DNA of 29,207 bases from IMG/VR virus record IMGVR_UViG_3300047495_000018, positions 1 through 29,207 of that record; one strand, given 5' to 3'. This stretch comes from a virus. The notes beneath the pieces were generated by a model. The model saw nothing but the letters and a program-made list of their open reading frames with translations, was not told the DNA's origin and ran no database searches. The translations under genes were made by a program, and so were the position numbers. Shown piece after piece: positions 1 to 4,683 of the stretch. Every line of letters starts with the position of its first letter. Position 1 is the first letter of the stretch.

Positions 1-2
1 CG

Positions 3-530
3 GAAGGCGAGGGGATGTACGCCCGGGTGGCGCCCATGCTCGTGCCGCGTGAATCGCCAATCGCCTGGTCCCATGGGACGCAGAACATGGTGGTGACTAC
101 GGGCCGGTTCGGCGGCGATGTGGTCTTCTCCGGGCATGGCGCGGGCGGAGACGCAACGGCAGTGGCGGTCGTCTCCGATCTGCTCGCGGTGGCGCAGGGT
201 GCCCGCAGCGTTTCGCTTCCGGTGCATGCGAGCGCGGTGACCGGAGACTCGGTCGCTCCGTATTATCTGAGGTTCATCGTCGACGACAAGCCCGGGATCG
301 TCTCGGCAATTGCCGGAGCGTTGTCGAAGGTGGGTGCCAACATCGACTCGCTGTTGCAGCGTCCGGGCTATCCCAAGCACCGGCTGGCCTTTGTGGTGAC
401 TACGGAGCCCTGCCTGACCAGCACGATCGATAGGGCGGTGCTCTCGATGGGGCAACTCGACTGCATGCTGGAACCTCCGTTGAGCCTGCAGATCCTGGTG
501 ATGGACGACAAGGACGAGCCGACGGCTTAG
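3..530 (+). CDS. hom: Homoserine dehydrogenase, C-terminal part (5' end outside window)
   Basis: This is the end of a host enzyme that reduces aspartate semialdehyde to homoserine on the way to threonine and methionine. The frame is already open at the first bases, so the start lies upstream. The visible part holds the end of the catalytic domain (motifs like RVAPMLVP, HGTQNMVVTT and SGHGAGGDATA, followed by a helix ending SDLLAVAQG). An ACT domain follows (YYLRFIVDDKPGIVSAIAG, then ANIDSLLQ), which normally binds threonine for feedback control. It is chromosomal and lies just outside the phage boundary. The family call is from motif recognition. Confidence 0.93.
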   Translation, partial: EGEGMYARVAPMLVPRESPIAWSHGTQNMVVTTGRFGGDVVFSGHGAGGDATAVAVVSDLLAVAQGARSVSLPVHASAVTGDSVAPYYLRFIVDDKPGIVSAIAGALSKVGANIDSLLQRPGYPKHRLAFVVTTEPCLTSTIDRAVLSMGQLDCMLEPPLSLQILVMDDKDEPTA

Positions 531-594
531 GCTAGCTCTGGCAAGTGGGAGTCCGGAAGCTGCAACTCGTCTGCATGCGACGCGTCTGGGATCG

Positions 595-623
595 AGCTGC
601 CCTTGCAACACGCGAGGGCAGCT
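595..623. terminator. Hairpin terminator between hom and the tRNA fragment
   Basis: A perfect 9-bp stem (AGCTGCCCT at 595-603, AGGGCAGCT at 615-623) with an 11-nt loop is followed by TTACTTGT. It lies 65 bp after the hom stop and before the tRNA 3' end. It could end hom transcription on the plus strand or the tRNA transcript on the minus strand. The T-rich tail is weak in both directions. Confidence 0.55.
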
Positions 624-647
624 TACTTGTCAGGTCATTGATGAGCT

Positions 648-707
648 TGGTGCCCGGAGGGGGACTTGAACCCCCACGCCGCTCTCGCAGCTGCGGATTT
701 TAAGTCC
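648..707 (-). tRNA. 3' half of tRNA-Leu(UAA); residual phage attachment site
   Basis: Read on the minus strand, this segment has the 7-nt loop CTTAAAA with anticodon TAA (700-702). It also has a long class II variable arm (GCTGC-GAGA-GCGGC), a perfect T arm (GGGGG-TTCAAGT-CCCCC), the 3' acceptor strand TCCGGGC, discriminator A and CCA. The 5' half is missing. Beyond 707 the sequence no longer pairs with the anticodon stem (only GGA pairs with TCC) and there is no D arm or 5' acceptor strand. A tRNA 3' half next to a phage is the usual remnant of tyrosine-integrase insertion. The whole tRNA would be rebuilt at the other end of the prophage. Confidence 0.85.
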
Positions 708-835
708 AATTTTGACGCGGTTGCAGGAAGTCGCAAATGATCGCAGAGTGCCGCATAAGTACCATGTAATGAAGACGTTAGAGCGAAGAGTCTCCATGCA
801 GTTGCTTGCAGCATGCCGCAGTAAAGTACACAACC

Positions 836-859
836 AACATGCACCAGAACATGCACCAG
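836..859 (+). repeat. Perfect tandem 12-bp repeat near the attachment site
   Basis: AACATGCACCAG occurs twice back to back (836-847 and 848-859), about 130 bp inside the tRNA fragment. Short direct repeats at this distance from an attachment core are typical of integrase or excisionase arm sites. The role is inferred from position only. Confidence 0.5.
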
Positions 860-904
860 AGAGACACAGCGGACTGCATAAAGCACCTCCACAGCCCTTC
901 GCCT

Positions 905-910
905 TATATT
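905..910 (+). promoter_or_regulatory. -10 box TATATT for a possibly leaderless transcript
   Basis: TATATT ends six bases before the ATG at 917. Transcription would therefore start at or next to the start codon, and there is no Shine-Dalgarno sequence. No good -35 box is seen. The same arrangement occurs at 24088-24100. Confidence 0.35.
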
Positions 911-916
911 CGCCTC

Positions 917-1288
917 ATGGGCGGAGAGCGTGCATCCACAACCAGGCAGCGGGAGTCAGGCCGCATCTGCTGCACCTGTAAGTCGTCCCTGCCCCCCGGC
1001 CCCGCCCGGGAGCGATACTGCGACCGCTGCGCTCCTCGGCGGCGGGTCTACATGCATTTCATGTTGGCCAGGGGCGGCTGGTACTGTCAGTTTCTGGAGG
1101 AAGACCTCAAGACGCCGCTACCCCGCAAGCTCACGTTCCAGGAGCCCGAGAAGGTGATCGACATGGCGAAGCGTGGCGGCGCTGTGTTCGACTTGGCGGG
1201 GAGGCAGGCGATCGAGCATGGGATCGGGATCGGACGGGGAGGGGTGTGGCTGAGCTTGATGCCGGAGCAGTACGGAAAGCTGAGGTAG
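917..1288 (+). CDS. Small zinc-ribbon-like protein, unknown function
   Basis: The 123-residue product begins MGGERASTTRQRESGR and carries a cysteine cluster near the N terminus: CCTC, then YCDRC about 20 residues later. This is a plausible single zinc-binding knuckle. The rest is basic and mixed (YMHFMLARGGWYCQFLEEDL, then a hydrophilic part with GIGIGRGGVWLSLMPEQYGKLR at the end). The ATG at 917 was chosen because the cysteine motif and a -10-like TATATT lie just around it; the frame is open further upstream, but that part crosses the 12-bp tandem repeat and reads poorly. It is the first gene inside the left border and faces inwards. I do not recognise the family. A DNA-binding or excision role is possible but unsupported. 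Confidence 0.6.
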   Translation: MGGERASTTRQRESGRICCTCKSSLPPGPARERYCDRCAPRRRVYMHFMLARGGWYCQFLEEDLKTPLPRKLTFQEPEKVIDMAKRGGAVFDLAGRQAIEHGIGIGRGGVWLSLMPEQYGKLR

Positions 1289-1371
1289 CCTACCTTCATT
1301 GCGGTGAGTGTGCCAGTAATTCGGAGGTCCTTTTTCACACGGGCGCACAGGCCGGTGGTCTGTAGACTGAA

Positions 1372-1475
1372 GGTGCGATCACCGGAGGGAGTGTTGGACG
1401 TTCCCTCCGGGGCCTAGTCGCAAGGCGAGGTGAGGCAGGTTGGGGTTGGAGCCGTTCCAATCCTCGCCTGCCCTT
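1372..1475 (+). ncRNA. Candidate structured RNA with alternative pairings
   Basis: Hairpin one is a perfect 9-bp stem, CCGGAGGGA (1382-1390) with TCCCTCCGG (1402-1410). A second element has the inner stem GGGTTGGA (1443-1450) with TCCAATCC (1456-1463; one G-U pair, loop GCCGT). It can be closed either by AGGCGAGG (1423-1430) with CCTCGCCT (1462-1469) or by GGCAGG (1434-1439) with CCTGCC (1467-1472). The two closing stems share bases and exclude each other. The strand is assumed from the neighbouring genes. No U-tract follows and I recognise no known RNA family. Confidence 0.35.
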
Positions 1476-1577
1476 ATCGTATGTCCTGCGCAGTTATCCA
1501 CTGAGACAAATCCTTGTGGGAAACGGGCTGCGTTGTGTGTGACACACGTCTAGGTGCGGTTCCGGAGGCTGAAAACA

Positions 1578-1631
1578 ATGAGCCCTATACCTGTGCTGTC
1601 GCGGGTGTTGAGGATGACATCAGAGACTTAG
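1578..1631 (+). CDS. Possible 17-residue leader peptide
   Basis: ATG at 1578 follows GGAGG (1564-1568) at a good distance (9 nt). The frame reads MSPIPVLSRVLRMTSET and stops at 1629-1631. It lies between the structured RNA candidate and the 1819 gene. Its length makes chance possible. The ribosome site is the only positive evidence. Confidence 0.2.
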   Translation: MSPIPVLSRVLRMTSET

Positions 1632-1790
1632 CCCTCCCCTGCCGCAAGCGACATCGTCACCCATCGCGATGACAGCGGTGCCACCGCTGGCGCGCTTGCC
1701 ATCGAGCTTGCGCTGGCATTAACCTGGCAGTTACCCGGCACCCGGCTTCTCGATCGAGGGGCTGGGCAATGGCGAAACCACCACCCGGCC

Positions 1791-1812
1791 CCGGACGGCT
1801 GACACCGTTCGG
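1791..1812 (+). promoter_or_regulatory. Hairpin overlapping the ribosome site of the 1819 gene
   Basis: CCGGACGG (1791-1798) pairs with CCGTTCGG (1805-1812) with one G-U pair and loop CTGACA. The 3' arm includes the first two bases of GGAGG (1811-1815). If it forms, it would reduce initiation at 1819 and leave the ATG at 1831, with its own GGAG at 1821-1824, as the better start. Confidence 0.3.
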
Positions 1813-1818
1813 AGGCTC

Positions 1819-2259
1819 ATGGAGACTGATATGAGCAGCCCCACGACCCCTCGTACCCCGATGATCGCATCGGACGCCTTCACCGCACCCTTAAACTTCG
1901 CCGAGTTCGCTGAGCGGTACCCGAATTACCTCAGCCGCTACACCTTACACCGGACCCCTGACGCCACCTCGGACGAGCGGCTCGCCTTAGTCGGTCGACT
2001 TGAGGCTCAACTCAGCTCCCCGGTTGCCGATCACCTCGATCGGGTCGCCGCCTGCACCGCAAGCGCCGAGCGGGACGGTGCCATCATTGGTGAGCGGGTC
2101 GACATCCGGAGATTCTTGGGGGCAATCAACTTCGCCCTCATGGCCGCAATGCGCCGGGCGGGTCTCCAGGGCGTACAGTCAGCAGAGCGCGACGCGGAGC
2201 TCGCCCACCTCAACTGGACGAATGCTGTTAGTGAGCCCGCTGAACTCCTAACCTGCTGA
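1819..2259 (+). CDS. Unrecognised phage accessory protein (moron-like)
   Basis: The product has 146 residues (142 if it starts at ATG 1831, which has GGAG six bases upstream; GGAGG before 1819 is only three bases away). It begins with a Ser/Thr/Pro-rich tail and continues as a mostly helical acidic protein (NFAEFAERYPNYLSRYTLHR, then DERLALVGRLEAQLSSPVAD). The end is helical as well (FLGAINFALMAAMRRAGLQG and the residues after it). No signal peptide, membrane segment or known motif is visible. It reads against the late operon and is closed by a perfect terminator, the layout of a moron expressed from the prophage. No function can be assigned. Confidence 0.65.
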   Translation: METDMSSPTTPRTPMIASDAFTAPLNFAEFAERYPNYLSRYTLHRTPDATSDERLALVGRLEAQLSSPVADHLDRVAACTASAERDGAIIGERVDIRRFLGAINFALMAAMRRAGLQGVQSAERDAELAHLNWTNAVSEPAELLTC

Positions 2260-2291
2260 GATATCACACAATCGAGTCGGTCCAGACACAC

Positions 2292-2327
2292 GTAAGCCCC
2301 CACCACGTCGCAGTGGTGGGGGCTTAC
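2292..2327 (+). terminator. Perfect intrinsic terminator after the 1819 gene
   Basis: A 15-bp perfect stem (2292-2306 with 2313-2327, core GCCCCCACCAC/GTGGTGGGGGC) and loop GTCGCA are followed by TTTCG. It lies 33 bp past the stop at 2259. The core resembles that of the terminator at 2858-2890. Confidence 0.85.
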
Positions 2328-2380
2328 TTTCGCAGCGCCAGCGAACAACTCGACTACCGGACCCAGGGTAAGGAGCTCAA

Positions 2381-2836
2381 ATGACCAACTTGACCACCAT
2401 CGCCCCCGGCGAACTCACCCCCACACTCCGCCGGATCTTCATCGAGAACGCCGGTCTCGATAATCCCTTTTTCACGAGCCATGAGGTCGACACACTCACC
2501 CAGGCGACCGACAAGGCCGGACACCCTCTCTTCCTCCGCAATCCCGAGACGGGCCGGGTCGATCGCATCATGGGTGCCGCCCTTGACCATCACCGTGACG
2601 GCAATGCCACCTGGCTCTTGAAGTCTGAACCGCATCAGGTCCTTCTGCTCGCCCTGCGCGAACTCCGCTCCAACCTGCGCGACTTCGACCGGATGGACCT
2701 CTACCCTGCTTACGAGGCGCATGTGCGCGAGATCGAGGCGCAACTGGAGACCAACCACATGTCCCTGATCGAGGCCGTAGCCGATGCAACCTCGGTAGAG
2801 GACCTCGATGCCCGGTTGAACCGGTTCGCGGAGTAG
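2381..2836 (+). CDS. Unrecognised phage accessory protein (moron-like)
   Basis: The 151-residue protein has a clear ribosome site (AAGGAG eight bases or less before ATG 2381). It begins MTNLTTIAPGELTPTLRRIF. The middle part has FLRNPETGRVDRIMGAALDH, and the C-terminal half is helical and acidic (LLLALRELRSNLRDFDRMDL, then EAHVREIEAQLE and EDLDARLNRFAE). No membrane segment or catalytic motif is evident. It lies between two intrinsic terminators, so it is probably its own unit, with any promoter in 2328-2370. The last bases converge on the end of the late operon. It is clearly protein-like in composition, but I do not recognise it. Confidence 0.75.
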   Translation: MTNLTTIAPGELTPTLRRIFIENAGLDNPFFTSHEVDTLTQATDKAGHPLFLRNPETGRVDRIMGAALDHHRDGNATWLLKSEPHQVLLLALRELRSNLRDFDRMDLYPAYEAHVREIEAQLETNHMSLIEAVADATSVEDLDARLNRFAE

Positions 2837-2857
2837 CCCGACTAATCTCCAACGAGG

Positions 2858-2890
2858 AAAGCCCCACCACGGAGACGTGATGGGGCTTTT
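2858..2890 (+). terminator. Intrinsic terminator between convergent units
   Basis: AAAGCCCCA-C-CACG (2858-2871), loop GAGA, and CGTG-A-TGGGGCTTT (2876-2889), with one C-A mismatch, end in a run of four T. The 5' flank is A-rich, so it can also stop the minus-strand late transcript that ends at 2900. Confidence 0.85.
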
Positions 2891-2899
2891 GCTATACCG

Positions 2900-3019
2900 C
2901 TACTTTTTCGGCGGCGGTGGTGGCGGTGGAGCCTTCGTCGGGGGAGCAGGCCAGCTACTGCGTTGTCCGGGATCTGGGGAAGGAGGCCGGGGTGGGGGTG
3001 AACTGGGTTCGTGTGCCAT
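2900..3019 (-). CDS. Possible small proline-rich protein at the end of the late operon
   Basis: ATG at 3019 follows the stop of the two-TM gene (TAG at 3023-3021) after a single base. The frame encodes 39 residues, MAHEPSSPPPRPPSP at the start and a run of seven prolines before the final KK. It ends ten bases from the shared terminator. Coupling, position and strong composition favour a real gene. Its short length and absence of its own ribosome site argue against. Rz1 spanins are also proline-rich and lie here, but there is no signal peptide or lipobox cysteine, so that identity is not supported. Confidence 0.35.
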   Translation of the reverse strand: MAHEPSSPPPRPPSPDPGQRSSWPAPPTKAPPPPPPPKK

Positions 3020-3020
3020 G

Positions 3021-3500
3021 CTACGAAGCATACTTCGCGCAGGTGCGATCCCACCACTTTCTCCACCGTTTGTTGTTGAGGCCAATCTCCGTTGCACCGG
3101 TCTCCGATAGATCCCGCTCCCGCTCTTGCAGGTCCTGCAATCTGCGCTCCGCATCCTCGTCTCCCGTGTGCGACCAGAGCCGGTCGTAGTCACACTCGAT
3201 GCGCTCCCATCCAAGGTGCAGCTTACCCGCCGTCTTGATCTTCGATTCCTGGTTGACTGCGATCTGATAGCCGTTCGCAATCGTTATGATCGCTGTGACC
3301 AGGATCGGAACCCATCCGGGTAGGTGCGTGGTGAGCGTCACGATCACGGCTGATCCCAGGATGAAGGTCCCGCCTGTGATGCACCGGCGTATGGTCGCTT
3401 CGTCATTCGCCACCTCGGCGAAATAGAGTGCGCGAGCCTCCGCTTCGAGCTTCCGCGTCCATAGTCTTTCAATTTGCGCATCCGTGAGCATTCTTTCCAT
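3021..3500 (-). CDS. Two-TM membrane protein with charged coiled tail (SLATT-like)
   Basis: The 159-residue protein has a helical N terminus (AQIERLWTRKLEAEARALYF), two hydrophobic segments (about 41-59 and 64-82) split by a short HLPGW turn, and a long charged tail (about 83-135, RRLQDLQERERDLSETG). This layout recalls SLATT-type two-TM proteins, some of which act as pore-forming effectors. A holin or superinfection-exclusion factor is also possible from its place after lysozyme. The start may be the second ATG (3491), which follows GGAAAG and lies just beyond a TATATA box (3503-3508), so it may have its own promoter. The topology is seen; the family name is a recollection. Confidence 0.75.
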   Translation of the reverse strand: MERMLTDAQIERLWTRKLEAEARALYFAEVANDEATIRRCITGGTFILGSAVIVTLTTHLPGWVPILVTAIITIANGYQIAVNQESKIKTAGKLHLGWERIECDYDRLWSHTGDEDAERRLQDLQERERDLSETGATEIGLNNKRWRKWWDRTCAKYAS

Positions 3501-3569
3501 CCTATATACGATTTTGCGGGTATCGCCAGTTGCAGGAGCCCTTACTAATACCTTGATAGTCCGACTCCT

Positions 3570-4004
3570 TCACGCAGCCTGAGCGAACAGCGCCGCCTCC
3601 GCCAACCGTCTCGTCCTCAGTCCCTCTACCTCTACTCCGCCCGCCTCATCCCACGACACGAACTGCGCGTCGGCGTCGGTGATCTTGCCCGCGTTCAGGT
3701 CCCGCAACAGCGTCGATGATGCCAGGTGGCCGCTCCCCACGTTGAATGTGAAGCAGACCAGCCCATCGAACTGGCACTGTGTGAGCGCCACCTTCACCAG
3801 GTGCGTCACCGCCGCCTCGGTCATCCTGAGGTCGAGCTCGAGCAAGGCATCCGCCCGCTCCTGGGTGATCGTGAGGCCGGGGTGGACATCCTTACCGGTG
3901 TGGCCATAGCCGATCGTCCAGATGCCCCGGCAGTCCTGGTATGCGTTCAGACGCACGCCTTCGAATCGCTCGATGAGAGCGAGCCCTCTGCTACCTGTAA
4001 TCAC
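3570..4004 (-). CDS. Phage lysozyme (GH24 endolysin)
   Basis: The 144-residue enzyme cleaves the glycan chain of peptidoglycan to release progeny. The T4-lysozyme triad is visible with the right spacing: Glu15 in RFEGV, Asp24 in AYQDCRG and Thr30 in WTIGYGHT (9 and 6 residues apart, as in T4). The C-terminal part has the usual DALVCFTFN-like segment (FDGLVCFTFNVGSG) and the WDEAGG...GLRTRRLAE end. It starts with GTG at 4004, preceded by AAGGAG. There is no signal peptide or SAR segment, so it needs a holin. The gene follows a membrane protein with a three-base gap. Confidence 0.95.
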   Translation of the reverse strand: MITGSRGLALIERFEGVRLNAYQDCRGIWTIGYGHTGKDVHPGLTITQERADALLELDLRMTEAAVTHLVKVALTQCQFDGLVCFTFNVGSGHLASSTLLRDLNAGKITDADAQFVSWDEAGGVEVEGLRTRRLAEAALFAQAA

Positions 4005-4007
4005 GTG

Positions 4008-4397
4008 TTACTCCTTGCCTTCGAGGCGGGGCGGCGCATCCTTGCGCATCACGTTTTCGCGCTTCCAATCGCGGAAGTCCTGCCGGAAGTCCGTGAGTTC
4101 CTGCTTCAACGCGCTGATCTCGACCGCCGCTGTCTGGAGCGAGGTCTGCTGAACCTCTAGAACCGAGACACGCGACTGCACGGACATCACCCATCCGCCA
4201 AGGGGGATGAACAGCGAGACGCATACGCCGATGATGGCCAGCGGGTTATGGACCTTTGTCGCCCGCCCAGGCGGTGGTGGGCGCTCGGTGGATACAGCAC
4301 GCATGGCCGTCGCTACAGCGCCCACCCCTTCGCGTACTGCCTGTTGCACCGCCTGGGCCATCTCGGCGCGGAAGGCGGTCATTTGTTCGTCTGTCAT
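4008..4397 (-). CDS. Single-TM coiled-coil membrane protein, holin/spanin candidate
   Basis: The 129-residue protein has an N-terminal helix (1-34), a Pro-rich linker (ERPPPPGR), one transmembrane stretch (about 51-72, PLAIIGVCVSLFIPLGGWVM) and a predicted coiled coil (about 74-112, QSRVSVLEVQQTSLQTAAVE onwards). The tail is charged. It lies directly before lysozyme, with the lysozyme ribosome site inside its last codons, so the two are translated together. A membrane protein beside the endolysin is usually the holin, and a coiled-coil one could be an inner-membrane spanin. The sequence shows topology only. Ribosome site AAAGGA. Confidence 0.7.
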   Translation of the reverse strand: MTDEQMTAFRAEMAQAVQQAVREGVGAVATAMRAVSTERPPPPGRATKVHNPLAIIGVCVSLFIPLGGWVMSVQSRVSVLEVQQTSLQTAAVEISALKQELTDFRQDFRDWKRENVMRKDAPPRLEGKE

Positions 4398-4408
4398 ACA
4401 GGGGTCCT

Positions 4409-4672
4409 TTACTTGGCTGCCTTGAAGGCGGCGACTGCGGCTGCACCGGCGGCGAGGTCCTCGGTCAGATCATGACCGTTGGCCGCCGCATACGCGGTGA
4501 TGGTCGCCTCCATGGCGTTCAGGGAGTCGACCGTAGAGGTGATCTTGTCGGCGCGGGTGGGACCGGCGCTCAACGAGAGGTAAACGTCGACGCGCTTTCC
4601 GAATGCGTCGACGAAGATGAGCTGCTCCTGGTGTTGAGCCGGGAGCAGAATTGCTTTGGCGAGTTGAGCCAT
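4409..4672 (-). CDS. Small conserved-looking late protein, unknown function
   Basis: The 87-residue protein has an excellent ribosome site (AAGGAG, eight bases before ATG). The first half looks like beta strands (ILLPAQHQEQLIFVDAFGKR), the second half like an alanine-rich helix (AMEATITAYAAANGHDLTED to the end). There is no membrane segment or known motif. It lies between the tail-tip protein and the lysis genes, 11 bp from each, so it is part of the late operon. It could be a tail accessory protein. I do not recognise it. Confidence 0.7.
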   Translation of the reverse strand: MAQLAKAILLPAQHQEQLIFVDAFGKRVDVYLSLSAGPTRADKITSTVDSLNAMEATITAYAAANGHDLTEDLAAGAAAVAAFKAAK

Positions 4673-4683
4673 CGGATGTCTCC

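Larger units (their letters stand above)
1289..1818. other. 530-bp region without a convincing gene, rich in hairpins
   Basis: No long coding frame fits here. It holds a set of strong inverted repeats (1372-1475), a near-consensus DnaA-type box TTATCCACT (1494-1502), an odd palindrome GTGTGT-G-ACACAC (1535-1547), a 17-codon frame with a good ribosome site (1578-1631), a palindrome CATCGCGATG (1662-1671), and a hairpin AGCGGT-GCC-ACCGCT (1674-1688). A further hairpin (1791-1812) covers part of the ribosome site of the next gene. It probably contains the promoter of the 1819 gene, but I could not place it. Confidence 0.5.

Noticed and set aside
806-916. Upstream extension of the zinc-ribbon gene to 806
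   Set aside because: It crosses the 12-bp tandem repeat and gives a poor N terminus; the ATG at 917 sits next to a -10 box and keeps the cysteine motif.
1494-1502. DnaA-type box TTATCCACT as a second origin
   Set aside because: A single near-match without clustered boxes or AT-rich tract; likely chance.
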